A stretch of 64,000 bases of DNA, taken from contig JAUYAO010000058.1 in NCBI GenBank assembly GCA_030692565.1, positions 558,001-622,000 on the forward strand. Reading direction: 5' to 3'. The stretch is from Nitrospira sp. GTDB taxonomy: Bacteria; Nitrospirota; Nitrospiria; Nitrospirales; Nitrospiraceae. Below are positions 8,778-20,098 of this stretch, in pieces. The notes under the pieces were generated by a model, which saw only the letters and a program-made list of their open reading frames with translations, searched no databases and was not told where the DNA came from. Positions within the stretch are counted from its first letter, which is position 1. Each line of letters starts with the position of its first letter. Both the position numbers and the translations under genes were made by a program.

Positions 8778-9581
8778 ATGCATGCATCATTGCCACTCAC
8801 ACCGCATCCCGTGAGGACCTGTCCGAGGTGCGGAGTCGATCAGCAGGGAGACCTTGAGTGTCTCCGGTGCGGGATCGTGTTTGCGAAGTACAAGGTTCCA
8901 GCGCCATCAGTGCGGGCTTCCCTGGAGACCAGCGAACCAGTCGATATCGTCTCTCCCCAGCGCAATAGGATCGGCCGGATGTTCCGCGTGCTTCCGTGGA
9001 TGTCCCTGACAATGACCCTCGGGGTGCTGCTCGCGATTCTCCGGCAAGCCCCGGCCTTGCCGATACAATCGGATCCCCAGGCTGCCGACCGAGTGGCCGA
9101 GAAAATGGCCTTGCTCCAACAGTCGATCCAGACCAACCGCGCGGCCCACGTCGCGCTGAGTGAAGCCGAGCTCAATCAATGGATGCGCGACAACCTTGCT
9201 ATTGCGTCAGCCCATCAAGCCCAGCAGGCCGGGCTCTCTGTCCCAGCCGGAAGTGCGGCGACCGTTGAAGAGGTCCAGTCCGCGCTGAAAGACGTCCGGA
9301 TGAATCTGGCCGGCAATCAACTCAAAGCCTACGCCCTGTTTCACATCTACCGGAAAGATATTTCCCTACAGCTTGATGGGACCTTGGAGACCCGAGATGG
9401 ATATGTGCGTCTGACCCCGACGGCGGGGAAGCTCGGAGCCTTACCGATTCCACAAGCTACGCTCGGCCATGTGGTTGCCCAGCTGTTTGAGTCCCCCCAG
9501 AATCGTGAAAAATTCCAGCTCCCCCCGCAGATTTCATCGGTCCACGTTGAGAATAGTACCCTTGTCATCACGTCACGATAA
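8778..9581 (+). CDS. zinc-ribbon-containing single-pass membrane protein, unknown function
   Basis: 267 residues. A C-x2-C...C-x2-C zinc ribbon (CPRCGVDQQGDLECLRCGIVF) occupies residues 15-35, a single transmembrane segment lies at about 75-95 (LPWMSLTMTLGVLLAIL), and the remaining ~170 residues are predicted extracytoplasmic, with the ending SSVHVENSTLVITSR. The N-terminal ribbon resembles domains that often head small membrane proteins of unknown role. Family not recognised. Confidence 0.75.
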   Translation: MHASLPLTPHPVRTCPRCGVDQQGDLECLRCGIVFAKYKVPAPSVRASLETSEPVDIVSPQRNRIGRMFRVLPWMSLTMTLGVLLAILRQAPALPIQSDPQAADRVAEKMALLQQSIQTNRAAHVALSEAELNQWMRDNLAIASAHQAQQAGLSVPAGSAATVEEVQSALKDVRMNLAGNQLKAYALFHIYRKDISLQLDGTLETRDGYVRLTPTAGKLGALPIPQATLGHVVAQLFESPQNREKFQLPPQISSVHVENSTLVITSR

Positions 9582-9768
9582 CGTTTGCCTCACCCCCTAG
9601 TTGTTGTATTTTCACCGCAGCCTGTTTTCTTCCTGCCACAGGACGTCTGGAGTTAGACGGAGCCGGATGGTAAAATGAAACAAATTCAGATGCTTTTTCT
9701 CGCTTGTCCCTGGCACCGGCCTTGCTGTATAAAAACCGACGATTGTGCTTCCCGCTCTAGGAGGAGTC

Positions 9769-10416
9769 ATGCAGCGAGTCGGTCTTGTCATCTTCGCATC
9801 AATCGCATTTTGGATTGGGAGCATGACCTCCGGCGAGGCCCAGCCGACTACCCAGGACTTCATTGCCGGAGCCTTGCAAGCCTGCCACGACGGGCGGATT
9901 GCGCCGGACCGAGCTACTCGAGCGGCTCTCTACGAGAAGGGGCAGTCCTTGGGGGAGCAAGCCGTTGCGGCTGACGAGCAGTCTGCCGATGCCCACTTTG
10001 CCTTGTTCTGCAATCTCGGGGAATTGATGCGCATCGACGGCGAGATGAGCCTGTCTTCCGTGTTTGGATTTCGACGCATGATGAAGGAGCTCAATCGGGC
10101 TCTCGAACTCAAGCCCGATCATCTCGATGCCCTCTCTGCCAGAGGAACGCTACTGGTACGACTTCCTTCTATGCTGGGCGGCGATCCGGAGAAGGGTGAA
10201 CAGGTGCTTCGTCATGTCATTCACGAGGTGCCGGAAGCCGTCAACGCGCGGATCAGCCTGGCAAAGAGCTATTGTAAGCGAGGCCGCCATCAGGATGCCG
10301 TGACGCTCGCGACGGAGGCATTGACGCTGGCGAGGGCGCAACAACTCGACGACTTTATTCCGGAAGCCTCCAAGGTGGTCGCACAGCTCCATGCCGTGGG
10401 AAACAAAGGAAACTAA
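9769..10416 (+). CDS. exported TPR-like protein, hypothetical
   Basis: 215 residues from the ATG at 9769, selected because AGGAGGAGT sits 5-12 bases upstream (the frame also runs to a GTG at 9745). Signal peptide at residues 1-22, then alpha-helical tetratricopeptide-like repeats (ADAHFALFCNLGELM..., LELKPDHLDALSARGTLL, VNARISLAKSYCKRGRHQDAVTLATEAL). Probably a periplasmic scaffold; partner unknown. Confidence 0.75.
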   Translation: MQRVGLVIFASIAFWIGSMTSGEAQPTTQDFIAGALQACHDGRIAPDRATRAALYEKGQSLGEQAVAADEQSADAHFALFCNLGELMRIDGEMSLSSVFGFRRMMKELNRALELKPDHLDALSARGTLLVRLPSMLGGDPEKGEQVLRHVIHEVPEAVNARISLAKSYCKRGRHQDAVTLATEALTLARAQQLDDFIPEASKVVAQLHAVGNKGN

Positions 10417-10595
10417 GTCGCCCCCCTCTCAACCCACCCTCCTAGAACCGCTCCGCAAATCGTGCTATCTTCAGCCATCGGTTGCCTGGCTTTCTCGATC
10501 GTCACACATCAATCGTAATTGGTCATGAGGTGAAGACCTTCAGGCGTGCCACGCAACAGTCGTCTTCTCGTTAAGCGCAAGGAGTACCCACAATT

Positions 10596-11375
<780 letters not shown>

Positions 11376-11377
11376 CG

Positions 11378-11495
11378 GATGTTGAAAAAGGCCGCCAGCG
11401 GCGTTCTCGCATCGTTCAGACCCTCAACGTACCCCAGAGGGTACGCCTCGGTCCTTCACTCGCTGCGGCCTTGCTGAACGGCCTTTTTGAACATC
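11378..11495. repeat. 118-bp palindromic intergenic element
   Basis: The ends form a 16-bp inverted repeat with one mismatch: GATGTTGAAAAAGGCC at 11378-11393 and GGCCTTTTTGAACATC at 11480-11495. Inside is a second perfect dyad, CGTACCC-CAGA-GGGTACG. There is no coding frame. It begins 2 bases after the fabI stop, so it may also supply 3'-end structure for fabI; the shape is that of a REP/MITE-type mobile palindrome. Confidence 0.7.
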
Positions 11496-11538
11496 CTACG
11501 AGGGTATAACTGGCTTCTGATGTTCCGGTTGAGGTAGC

Positions 11539-11949
11539 TTACTCAATCGTGCTTCTCAGTGCCTTCAGCCGTCCCTGCTTCTTTTTACTTTCGATCCGCC
11601 TGGTCTGAGAACCCTTTGTCGGTTTTGTGGCTCGTCGCGTCTTGCGAGGGACGGCCACGCTCTTGATCAAGAGGCAGAGCCGTTCCAGCGCATCCTCCCG
11701 ATTCCGTTCCTGCGTCCGATGCTGCTGAGCTTTGATCGTAATAACCCCATCCTGCGACACACGGTGGTCTTTGAGCTTCAACAATTCCTGCTTGTAAAAC
11801 GGAGGCAGGGAAGACGCCTTGATATCAAACTGGAGATGGATCGCGGTCGAGACCTTATTGACGTTCTGTCCGCCGGCTCCTTGCGAACGCATCGCGTGAA
11901 GCTGAATTTCTGAATCAGGGATAATGACGTGTGAGGAAATGTGCAGCAT
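11539..11949 (-). CDS. arfB: alternative ribosome-rescue factor ArfB (peptidyl-tRNA hydrolase)
   Basis: 136 residues. The GGQ motif at residues 26-28 (RSQGAGGQNVNKVSTAIHL) is the peptidyl-tRNA ester-hydrolysis motif of class I release factors, and the short length plus a basic C-terminal tail (KPTKGSQTRRIESKKKQGR) is the ArfB/YaeJ design in which the tail enters the empty mRNA channel of stalled ribosomes. No release-factor codon-recognition domain is present. Confidence 0.93.
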   Translation of the reverse strand: MLHISSHVIIPDSEIQLHAMRSQGAGGQNVNKVSTAIHLQFDIKASSLPPFYKQELLKLKDHRVSQDGVITIKAQQHRTQERNREDALERLCLLIKSVAVPRKTRRATKPTKGSQTRRIESKKKQGRLKALRSTIE

Positions 11950-12045
11950 AGGAACTATAGTCTACTGTAGTCAGCTCCTAGTCGTCATGTTCTCTTTGGA
12001 GCCGTCGCGGGACAACTATGGGGAGGGTGGCGCCGAAACCTGTGA

Positions 12046-12270
12046 CTATTGCAGTTCCGGCACACGATCGATGATGCGGAGTCGGACGTCGTCGCCGAGT
12101 TGGATTTGAACCATTTTGGTCGAAAGGTTTTCGCGGACTTGATTCACGTCGTTCACGGTGAATTGGATTTGACCGCCGCAGCGCTCGACGAGATGATAGA
12201 GCAACAGCGTGGTGAGGTAGCTGACTTCTTCGTCGTTGGCGTGCTCGCTGAAATTCAATATTTGAGGCAT
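12046..12270 (-). CDS. small hypothetical protein (74 aa)
   Basis: 74 residues from the ATG at 12270; the frame extends to 12375, but a GGGAGA site and the protein-like sequence favour the shorter start. The composition is acidic and soluble, with helix then strands (EVSYLTTLLLYHLVERCGG, KMVQIQLGDDVRLRI). No family recognised. Confidence 0.6.
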   Translation of the reverse strand: MPQILNFSEHANDEEVSYLTTLLLYHLVERCGGQIQFTVNDVNQVRENLSTKMVQIQLGDDVRLRIIDRVPELQ

Positions 12271-12458
12271 GATGGTCTCAACATCTCCCTGTGGTGAAGA
12301 TCCGTTATCGCCGAAGCGGGGTCGATCGCACAATGCCCCAAAAGAAGGGGAGCGGCAAGCGACAGTTTTGTACAATTGAAGGGGCCAACGGGTGAATGCA
12401 GTTTGTCAGGCTGTCCGGGAGTGGCAGAACTGTTAGGCCGTTCGCGGTGAGGGCGAAC

Positions 12459-13046
12459 TTACGGAGACGGTGAGCTGCCCGCGGCCGGGATGAATTGCAC
12501 ATGATCAGCCAGTTGGTCGAGGAGGGAGAGGGGTATCGATGGTTCCTTTTGCGGCCTTGCATGGAGAAAAAGAATTCCCTGCAAGTCTGGTCCCATGATC
12601 GCCATGCCTCGACCAGTTAAGGAGCCTGCCACGTAGGTTGCCGTGAATGTGCTCCCCTTGCGGGCGACGGGTCCTGCCGGCTCAAACACCAGTGTCTCGG
12701 AAATTGGTTGCGGTTCTCCGAGTAGGGCAAAGAGGTCATCCTCTGTCTGGTTGAGAATTGCGAAGGCGAGGACAAATCCCGCCTCCTTTTCTGAGACCAG
12801 GAGGACGGCGGCCAGGTTGTCCAGTTGCTCACCGCGCCATCCTGTTGGAATGAGAAAAGAAGCGACGCCGTTTGGCACGCGAACGCGGGTGCCGGCGCGA
12901 TAGCTCTGCCCCGCTTGCATGTCGACAGTGGTTGTGCGGGCCGGCGGGGATTGTGCCCAACTGCCTGGTGCCCCCAGCACGAGACAACACAGGATAGCCA
13001 AGGCTGTGCGGGTGGAGATCGTGACGGTCATTCCATGTATAGGCAA
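12459..13046 (-). CDS. exported hypothetical protein
   Basis: 195 residues, or 190 if started at the second Met. An N-terminal signal peptide (ALAILCCLVLGAPGSWAQ) is followed by a soluble ~165-residue domain with GTRVRVPNGVASFLIPTGWRG and TFTATYVAGSLTGRGMAIMG; the sequence hints at a beta-sandwich. No family recognised. It lies directly downstream of gcvP on the same strand (16-base gap), so it could be read through from it. Confidence 0.7.
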   Translation of the reverse strand: MPIHGMTVTISTRTALAILCCLVLGAPGSWAQSPPARTTTVDMQAGQSYRAGTRVRVPNGVASFLIPTGWRGEQLDNLAAVLLVSEKEAGFVLAFAILNQTEDDLFALLGEPQPISETLVFEPAGPVARKGSTFTATYVAGSLTGRGMAIMGPDLQGILFLHARPQKEPSIPLSLLDQLADHVQFIPAAGSSPSP

Positions 13047-13062
13047 GAACCCATGCCACGGA

Positions 13063-15951
13063 TCAAGGTTGGTAGCTGTCCATCGGAGGACAGGTGCAGA
13101 TCAAATGGCGATCCCCGTAGGCTTCATCGATGCGGCTGACTGCCGGCCAGAATTTGTTGGCTCTGACAGTTGGAGTTGGGAATGCCGCTTGCTCTCTCGT
13201 ATAGGGACGATTCCAGTCCGTGGCTGTGACGGTGGTTGCCGTGTGCGGTGCATTCTTGAGCACATTATTGGTACGGGGTTGACGCCCGTCGGTGATGTCT
13301 TGGATCTCCGCACGAATCGCGATCATCGCGTCACAGAACCGGTCCAATTCCGCTTTCCCTTCGCTCTCCGTCGGTTCAATCATCAAGGTGCCGGCGACCG
13401 GGAACGATACGGTCGGTGCATGGAAGCCGTAATCCATGAGGCGCTTGGCGACGTCCATGGCTTCGACGCCGGAGGTTTCTTTAAAGGGGCGCAGATCGAG
13501 GATGAATTCGTGCGCGACATGTCCCGTCGTTCCCGTATAGACGATGGAGTAGTGCTTCTCCAGCCGCTTGGCCATGTAGTTGGCATTGAGGATGGCGACT
13601 TGCGTGGCCTTCTTGAGACCGTCCTGGCCCATGAGGGCGATGTAGACCCAGGAGATGGGCAGAATGCTTGCGCTTCCGTGCGGGGCTGCGGACACGGGAC
13701 CGATCGACTCGCGGCTTCCCTGCCCCGTCACCGGGTGCCCCGGGAGGTAGGGCGCGAGATGCCTGGCGACGCCTATGGGCCCCATGCCAGGGCCGCCGCC
13801 GCCGTGCGGGATGCAAAACGTTTTGTGCAAATTCAGATGGCAGACGTCGGCGCCGATGTCGCCGGGCCGACAGAGTCCCACTTGTGCGTTCATGTTGGCC
13901 CCGTCCATGTAGACTTGCCCGCCATGAGTATGGACGATCTGGCAGATCCGCCGCACGTCCGCTTCGAAGACCCCATGCGTTGAGGGGTAGGTCAGCATCA
14001 AGGCCGACAACCGGTCGCGGTACTGCACGGCTTTCGCTTCCAGGTCGGCGAGATCCACATTTCCCTGTTTGTCGCAGGCCACGACGACCACCGTCATCCC
14101 GGCCATCGCCGCACTCGCGGGGTTGGTGCCGTGGGCCGACACAGGAATGAGGCACACATCCCGATGGGGCGCACCCTGTCCCCGGTGGTACGCACGAATC
14201 ACCATCAGTCCCGCATATTCACCCTGGGAGCCGGCGTTGGGCTGGAGCGAGATGGCGGCAAATCCCGTAATCTCCGCCAGCCAGGACTCCAGCTGCCGGA
14301 ACAATTCCTGGTACCCCTGCGTCTGTTCTACCGGCGCGAAAGGATGGAGATGGGCAAATTCAGGCCAGGTGACGGGGAGCATTTCCGCTGTTGCGTTCAG
14401 CTTCATGGTGCAGGAGCCCAACGGAATCATCGAATGCGTGAGCGACAGATCCTTCCCCTGAAGCCGATGCAAGTAGCGCAACATCTCATGCTCGGAATGA
14501 TAGCGATTGAAAATCTCATGTGTGAGATAGGAACTAGTCCGTGCCAATGGATTGGGATAGCCGGTCTCAACCGCGCTGGCGAGGTCGATGACCTGGAAGG
14601 GCAGGCGGTCATGGCCGACGAAGAGTTCCAAGAGCGTTCCGACTTCGTGCTCGGTGCTGGTTTCATCGAGTGAGAGCCCGAGGGATCCGTCTTCATGGGT
14701 CCGGAGATTGATGTACCGTTCAGTCGCTCTGACGCGGATCAGATCGGCCTGGTTCTTGGGCGCGCGGACGCGCAACGTATCGAAGAACAATTCCGGACCT
14801 ACGTCGAAGCCGAGACGGCGCAAGCCCTCGGCGAGCATCAGTGTCAATCCGTGCACGCGCTGCGCGATGCGGCGCAGACCGTCGGGGCCGTGATACACCG
14901 CGTACATGCCGGCCATGACGGCCAAGAGCACCTGGGCCGTACAAATGTTGCTCGTGGCCTTTTCCCGCCGGATATGTTGTTCGCGTGTTTGGAGGGATAA
15001 CCGGTAGGCCGTATTGCCAGTCGCATCTTTCGAGACCCCGACGATGCGGCCGGGCATCTGGCGCTTGAATTCTTCCTTGGTGGTTAAGAACGCGGCATGT
15101 GGTCCGCCGAATCCCATAGGAACACCGAACCGCTGGCTGGAGCCCACGGCGATGTCGGCGCCGAACTCTCCCGGTGCACGCAAGAGTGTCAAGGCCAGTA
15201 GGTCTGTGGCGACGACCACGAGTATTCCCGCCTCATGGGCTTGAGCGACCAGGCCGCTGACGTCACCGACGTAGCCGTCACTCCCCGGGTATTGGAGCAA
15301 CAATCCGCATAAGGTTTTATCCGTGCACTTGATCGAGGCATTGGGGCCTGAGCGAATGGTGATCCCTAGGGGTTCAGCGCGGGTTTGGAGCACCGCGAGG
15401 GTCTGCGGATGGCAATCCTGCGAGACAAAGAATTCGGTCCGCTCCTCTCCCCGGGAGCGAGTGATAGCCAAGCACATGGCCATGGCTTCTGCGGCGGCAG
15501 TCGCCTCGTCCAGCAAGGAGGCATTGGCCAGGGGCAACCCGGTCAGATCTCCGACCATCGTTTGAAAATTCACCAGCGCTTCGAGGCGGCCTTGGGCGAT
15601 TTCGGCCTGATAGGGCGTGTATTGGGTGTACCAGCCGGGGTTTTCCAGAATATTCCGCTGGATCACGCCGGGCGTGATGCAATGGTAATAGCCCGTGCCG
15701 ATGAGCGAACGGTAGACACGATTTTTGGCGGCCATCTGTTTCAGCTCGCCCAGCACGGCCTGCTCCCCTCGCTGCGACGGCAAGTTCAGCGGCTTTCTCA
15801 GCTGGATGTCCTGGGGGACCGTGACATCGCAGAGATGTTCCAGCGAGGGCATGCCGGCTACGGCCAGCATGTCGCGGATGTCGTCTTCCGACGGGCCGAT
15901 ATGGCGCTGCGGGAAGAGATCGGTCGGTTGCAGAAAATCAGGTTGAGGCAT
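13063..15951 (-). CDS. gcvP: glycine dehydrogenase (decarboxylating), P-protein
   Basis: 962 residues: the fused single-chain form, with the two halves that some bacteria encode as gcvPA and gcvPB. The pyridoxal-phosphate lysine is Lys710 in [22 protein letters not shown]. The N-terminus [17 protein letters not shown] and [12 protein letters not shown]-like [13 protein letters not shown] are typical. It decarboxylates glycine and passes the aminomethyl group to lipoylated GcvH. Divergent from the sdhA-like gene. Confidence 0.97.
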   Translation of the reverse strand: MPQPDFLQPTDLFPQRHIGPSEDDIRDMLAVAGMPSLEHLCDVTVPQDIQLRKPLNLPSQRGEQAVLGELKQMAAKNRVYRSLIGTGYYHCITPGVIQRNILENPGWYTQYTPYQAEIAQGRLEALVNFQTMVGDLTGLPLANASLLDEATAAAEAMAMCLAITRSRGEERTEFFVSQDCHPQTLAVLQTRAEPLGITIRSGPNASIKCTDKTLCGLLLQYPGSDGYVGDVSGLVAQAHEAGILVVVATDLLALTLLRAPGEFGADIAVGSSQRFGVPMGFGGPHAAFLTTKEEFKRQMPGRIVGVSKDATGNTAYRLSLQTREQHIRREKATSNICTAQVLLAVMAGMYAVYHGPDGLRRIAQRVHGLTLMLAEGLRRLGFDVGPELFFDTLRVRAPKNQADLIRVRATERYINLRTHEDGSLGLSLDETSTEHEVGTLLELFVGHDRLPFQVIDLASAVETGYPNPLARTSSYLTHEIFNRYHSEHEMLRYLHRLQGKDLSLTHSMIPLGSCTMKLNATAEMLPVTWPEFAHLHPFAPVEQTQGYQELFRQLESWLAEITGFAAISLQPNAGSQGEYAGLMVIRAYHRGQGAPHRDVCLIPVSAHGTNPASAAMAGMTVVVVACDKQGNVDLADLEAKAVQYRDRLSALMLTYPSTHGVFEADVRRICQIVHTHGGQVYMDGANMNAQVGLCRPGDIGADVCHLNLHKTFCIPHGGGGPGMGPIGVARHLAPYLPGHPVTGQGSRESIGPVSAAPHGSASILPISWVYIALMGQDGLKKATQVAILNANYMAKRLEKHYSIVYTGTTGHVAHEFILDLRPFKETSGVEAMDVAKRLMDYGFHAPTVSFPVAGTLMIEPTESEGKAELDRFCDAMIAIRAEIQDITDGRQPRTNNVLKNAPHTATTVTATDWNRPYTREQAAFPTPTVRANKFWPAVSRIDEAYGDRHLICTCPPMDSYQP

Positions 15952-16083
15952 GGTCGTTCGATCCGCTCGCTATCAGATAGTTTACGAATGGCACATGAGC
16001 CGGAGGAGAGTACCATGGCGCTGCTCCATTTCCAATATCCCACGGCCCGACGTCGCCGCTGCTTGCCTTGGGGGTGGATAGTT

Positions 16084-16095
16084 CTGTAAGTACAG
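16084..16095. promoter_or_regulatory. small dyad in divergent intergenic region
   Basis: CTGTA-AG-TACAG, a perfect 5-bp dyad in the gap between gcvP and the divergent flavoprotein gene, 38 bases before the latter's ATG. It is a possible operator half-site pair, but a dyad this short can arise by chance. Confidence 0.2.
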
Positions 16096-16132
16096 GAGAT
16101 AAAGGGCATTCTTCCCATTCCTGTGGGGCTTG

Positions 16133-17803
16133 ATGACGACTCAACGAACACATGTGCATGACATTCTCATCGTCGGAGCCGGTCTGGCAGGGATGCGCGC
16201 GGCCTTAGCGGCCCCGACTAATTTGGATGTAGTCCTGATCTCAAAAGTCCATCCGGTCCGTAGCCATTCGGTGGCAGCTCAGGGCGGGATCAACGCCGCG
16301 CTCGGCGAGAGTGATTCGTGGGAAGCCCATGCCTTCGATACGGCGAAAGGGGGGTTGTATCTCGGCGATCAGGATGCCATCGAGGCGATGTGCCGGGAGG
16401 CTCCAGGAGATATCCTCGAGCTGGAGCGAATGGGCGTGATCTTCAGTCGTGATGCCCACGGCCGCATCGCCCAGCGACCGTTCGGAGGGGCCGGCTTTCC
16501 GCGCACGTGCTACGCGGCGGATCGCACCGGACACGCGCTGCTGCATGCGCTCTATGAGCAAATTCTCAAACGGCGCACTACGGTCTATGAAGAATGGTAC
16601 GTCACCGCGCTCGTGGTCGAAGCCGGGGTCTGTCGGGGAGTCATCGCGTGGGATCTGGTGCATGGCGGCTTACGGATGCTGCAGGCGAAGGCCGTCATCC
16701 TTGCGACCGGCGGCAGCGGCCGTGTGTTTTTGACCAGCACGAACGCCGTGATCAATACCGGCGACGGAATGGCGTTGGCCTATCGCGCCGGGGCGCCGCT
16801 CATGGACATGGAGTTTGTCCAGTTTCATCCGACCACATTGAAAGACACTGGCATTCTGATTACGGAAGGGGCGAGGGGTGAGGGCGGCTATCTGCTCAAC
16901 ACGCTGGGGGAGCGGTTCCTGAAGCGGTATGCGCCGGAGCAAATGGAGCTGGCGACCCGCTCGACGGTCTCCCTGGCGATCGGGCAGGAAATTCTCGAAG
17001 GTCGAGGAGTGGATGGGTGTGTGTTGCTGGACCTCCGGCATCTCGGGCGGGACAAAATCTTAGAACGGCTCCCGCAAATCCGTCAGATCGCAATGGAGTT
17101 TGCCGGGCTCGATCCGGTTGAAACGCCGATTCCCATCCGGCCCGGTGCGCACTATCAAATGGGCGGAGTCAGAGCCAATCAGTGGGGCGAGACCTCGATC
17201 CAGGGCCTCTTCGCGGCTGGGGAATGTGCCTGCGTCAGCGTGCACGGAGCCAATCGCCTTGGCGGCAATTCGCTGTTGGAAACGATCGTGTTCGGGCGAC
17301 GGGCCGGGACAAGAGCCGGTGAATATGCCGGAACTACGGGGCATGAGACTCCGGCGCCGCAGCATCTCGCTGACGAACAAGCCAGAGTTGAGCGGCTACT
17401 CTCTCAGAGTGGGGGAGAGCGTGCCTGGCAGGTGCGGCAGGAGCTGGGGGAGGCCTTGAGCACGAACCTCGGGATCTTCCGGACAAAGGAGTCGATGACG
17501 GCGGCGGGAAGCAAGGTTCGTGAACTGCAGCAGCGCGCGGCCGCGGTCTCGGTGCAGGACAAGGGGCGAGTCTTCAACACCGATTTGATCCAGGCGCTGG
17601 AGCTCCAATGCTTGGTCGAACTGGCGGAAACCATTGTCGCAGGAGCGCTCGCGCGCGAGGAGAGCCGCGGCGCGCATTATCGGGCCGACTTTCCCACCCG
17701 CAACGACGCCGTCTGGCTGCGGCATACGGTGGCTCACAGGGCGCCCGACGGGGTGCGGCTGTCCTACGCTCCCGTGACGGTGACTCGTTACACGCCCAAG
17801 TAG
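16133..17803 (+). CDS. sdhA: succinate dehydrogenase / fumarate reductase flavoprotein subunit
   Basis: 556 residues from the ATG at 16133 (an in-frame TTG lies just before it). FAD-binding [13 protein letters not shown] starts the protein, the FAD-linking His is at residue 45 in HSVAAQGG, and the family motifs [51 protein letters not shown] and [12 protein letters not shown] are all present. It oxidises succinate in complex II. No iron-sulfur or membrane-anchor gene is adjacent. L-aspartate oxidase is a homologous alternative, but the motif set and C-terminus favour SdhA. Confidence 0.85.
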   Translation: MTTQRTHVHDILIVGAGLAGMRAALAAPTNLDVVLISKVHPVRSHSVAAQGGINAALGESDSWEAHAFDTAKGGLYLGDQDAIEAMCREAPGDILELERMGVIFSRDAHGRIAQRPFGGAGFPRTCYAADRTGHALLHALYEQILKRRTTVYEEWYVTALVVEAGVCRGVIAWDLVHGGLRMLQAKAVILATGGSGRVFLTSTNAVINTGDGMALAYRAGAPLMDMEFVQFHPTTLKDTGILITEGARGEGGYLLNTLGERFLKRYAPEQMELATRSTVSLAIGQEILEGRGVDGCVLLDLRHLGRDKILERLPQIRQIAMEFAGLDPVETPIPIRPGAHYQMGGVRANQWGETSIQGLFAAGECACVSVHGANRLGGNSLLETIVFGRRAGTRAGEYAGTTGHETPAPQHLADEQARVERLLSQSGGERAWQVRQELGEALSTNLGIFRTKESMTAAGSKVRELQQRAAAVSVQDKGRVFNTDLIQALELQCLVELAETIVAGALAREESRGAHYRADFPTRNDAVWLRHTVAHRAPDGVRLSYAPVTVTRYTPK

Positions 17804-17883
17804 TCAATTCCGGCCCTTCGTGGAGCGAGGGGCTGCTCCCTATCCCCTACACGACAACTAGCCGAGAACATCACCCGTAGGTT

Positions 17884-17892
17884 TGTTATAAT
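17884..17892 (+). promoter_or_regulatory. extended -10 promoter of the response-regulator gene
   Basis: TGTTATAAT: a perfect TATAAT (17887-17892) preceded by TG one base upstream, the extended -10 form. The expected start point near 17899 would leave about 15 bases of leader before the ATG at 17914. No good -35 box is visible, as is usual for extended -10 promoters. Confidence 0.5.
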
Positions 17893-17913
17893 CCGTCCGA
17901 ATAAGGGGTGCGT

Positions 17914-18585
17914 ATGCGTGTCCTCGTGGTTGAAGACGAAACGAAGGTCGGCTGTTTCATCAAGCGCGCGCTTGAGGAAGAAAGTTATGCCGTCGATCTC
18001 TGTGAGGACGGGGCCAAGGGACTTGAGATGGCCCTGGCGACCAACTACGATTTGATCGTCGTGGATCTCATGTTGCCGTCGATGTCAGGGATGGATATTC
18101 TTAAAGCCGTTCGTCGTGAGCGGATTCAAACGCCGGTAATGATCCTGACAGCGCAGTCCCAGGTCGATCAACGAGTGAAAGGACTCGACGCCGGTGCCGA
18201 CGATTATCTCACCAAGCCGTTTGCGATCGATGAATTGCTGGCCCGAGTCCGGGCGTTGTTGCGCCGGGGCGCGACGGAGAGCCCCGGCATTCTGCAAATC
18301 GATGATTTGGTGCTGAATCCGGCGACCCGCGAGGTCGCGCGGGGCGGGATACGCATTGAGCTGACGCTGAAGGAATATGCGTTGCTGGAATATCTCATGC
18401 GGCACACCGGGCGGGTGCTGACGAGGCCGATGATTTCCGAGCATGTCTGGAATCAGGACTTCGACACCTTCACCAATGTCATCGATGTCTACGTCAATTA
18501 TCTCCGCAACAAGATCGACCGGGGCCGGTCGAAAAAACTTATCCATACGATCCGTGGCAGCGGCTATATGCTGAAAGTCGACTGA
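17914..18585 (+). CDS. OmpR/PhoB-family response regulator
   Basis: 223 residues from ATG 17914, preceded by AAGGGG; a GTG at 17908 is the alternative. Receiver domain with phospho-acceptor Asp51 (VVDLMLPSMSG) and Lys about 101 in TKPFAIDELL, then a winged-helix output domain (LKEYALLEYLMRHTGRVLTRPMI, VYVNYLRNKID, IRGSGYML). Residue pattern resembles CusR/CopR-type regulators. The stop overlaps the kinase start by one base. Confidence 0.93.
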   Translation: MRVLVVEDETKVGCFIKRALEEESYAVDLCEDGAKGLEMALATNYDLIVVDLMLPSMSGMDILKAVRRERIQTPVMILTAQSQVDQRVKGLDAGADDYLTKPFAIDELLARVRALLRRGATESPGILQIDDLVLNPATREVARGGIRIELTLKEYALLEYLMRHTGRVLTRPMISEHVWNQDFDTFTNVIDVYVNYLRNKIDRGRSKKLIHTIRGSGYMLKVD

Positions 18586-19988
18586 TGCCACTGCGACTTC
18601 GGCTCACGCTCTGGTACGGGAGCACGCTGGCTCTCGTCCTCATCGTGTTCTCCGTGGTCTTGTACAATGTGACGGCACGGAGTCTTCGCGATGCGGTGGA
18701 TCAATCCTTAGAAGAGACCGCGAACACGGCGGTCCGGTCGCTTGAGGAGCGGGGGTTTCTCCCGCTCATCGACGAAGAGGAATTACTCTCGCAGTTTCCC
18801 GAGCTCGCGCGCATCGACAAGTTCTTCCAGATCTTCAGCCCTTCCGGAACGATCACGCTCCGTTCTCCCAATATCAAGCAGCATGAAGTGCCGCTCAGCC
18901 GCACGGCGCTCGAAATGACGTTCAGCGGGAAATCCATGTTTGAATCGGCGAAGTATCCGAAGGAGCCGCCGCTCCGACTCGTGTCCGTGCCGATCATGTA
19001 TCGCGGAACCTTGCTTTACATTGTACAAGTCGGGACGTCGATGGAATCGATCGAAGACACGTTGCGCCGGCTGCTGCTGGTGTTGCTGGTGACGATGCCG
19101 ATTGCGCTGGCGGTGTCATTGGCCAGCGGATGGTTTCTGGCCGGCCGTGCGCTGCGGCCGGTCGACGCCATCACGCTGGCGGCCCAGCGTATCGCCGCCG
19201 GCGATCTCAGCCAGCGTTTGACGGTCTCGACCTCTCCCGACGAGATCGGGCGCTTGGCCAGCATGTTCAACGACATGATCGGCCGGCTCGATGTGTCGTT
19301 CCGCCAGATTCGACAATTTACCAGCGATGCGTCCCACGAGCTCCGGACTCCGTTGACCGTCATGAAGGGAGAGACGGAATTGGTGCTCCGGCGCTCCCGC
19401 CCGTTGGGCGACTACCAAGTCGTCCTCGAAAGCAATCTGGAAGAAATCGATCGCATGACGCGCATCGTCGACGAGCTGCTCTTCCTCTCCCGTGCCGACA
19501 TGGGAGAGGTGAGAATGGAGGCGCTGCCGGTCGGCCTGGAGTCGCTCGTCGAAGACATCCACCGGCAGGCGACGCTGCTCGGACAGGATCGCAACATCGC
19601 CGTCACGCTTGGCACGGTGCAGCCGGCCGTCGTCCAAGGCGACGAACTCCGGCTGCGCGAGTTGTTGCTGAATCTGGTGGAGAATGCGATCAAGTACTCT
19701 CATCCCAACGGAAAGGTCGAGATCTCGCTCGTCACAGAAGGACCGAGCGCGCGCCTGTCGGTCAGAGATCAAGGGATCGGCATCCCGCTCGATGATCTGT
19801 CCCGTATCTTCCATCGTTTCTTCAGGACCGATGGGGCCCGGGCCCATACGAAGAAAGGTACGGGTCTTGGACTCGCGATTTGCACCTGGATTGCCGAATC
19901 TCACAAGGGCCGTATCGACGTGACCAGTGAGCCGGGCGTCGGGTCGACGTTTACGGTTACGCTCCCACTAGCGACCCCATCCGCTTAA
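18585..19988 (+). CDS. sensor histidine kinase (two transmembrane, HAMP)
   Basis: 467 residues: TM1 at 7-29, a ~130-residue periplasmic sensor, TM2 at about 162-185, HAMP, then a HisKA domain with His251 (SDASHELRTPLTVMKGETE) and an HATPase_c domain with N box LNLVENAIKYSHPNG and G boxes DQGIGIPLDD and GTGLGLAI. Partner of the preceding regulator (1-base overlap). The HtrA protease gene downstream makes an envelope-stress input plausible, but that is inference; the CusS/heavy-metal type of kinase is the alternative. Confidence 0.92.
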   Translation: MPLRLRLTLWYGSTLALVLIVFSVVLYNVTARSLRDAVDQSLEETANTAVRSLEERGFLPLIDEEELLSQFPELARIDKFFQIFSPSGTITLRSPNIKQHEVPLSRTALEMTFSGKSMFESAKYPKEPPLRLVSVPIMYRGTLLYIVQVGTSMESIEDTLRRLLLVLLVTMPIALAVSLASGWFLAGRALRPVDAITLAAQRIAAGDLSQRLTVSTSPDEIGRLASMFNDMIGRLDVSFRQIRQFTSDASHELRTPLTVMKGETELVLRRSRPLGDYQVVLESNLEEIDRMTRIVDELLFLSRADMGEVRMEALPVGLESLVEDIHRQATLLGQDRNIAVTLGTVQPAVVQGDELRLRELLLNLVENAIKYSHPNGKVEISLVTEGPSARLSVRDQGIGIPLDDLSRIFHRFFRTDGARAHTKKGTGLGLAICTWIAESHKGRIDVTSEPGVGSTFTVTLPLATPSA

Positions 19989-20098
19989 CGACTTCTAATT
20001 CGCAGCTAATCCCCTTCTCATCACCGGCTGGTACGGTCACTCGTACATCAAGACGAGAACGATCTATTCACCGGTATCATTGTCATGAGGAGGAAACC

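Noticed and set aside
12919-13983. 354-codon open frame on the plus strand inside gcvP
   Set aside because: It is antisense to an intact gcvP, shows no domain and is the usual high-GC shadow frame.
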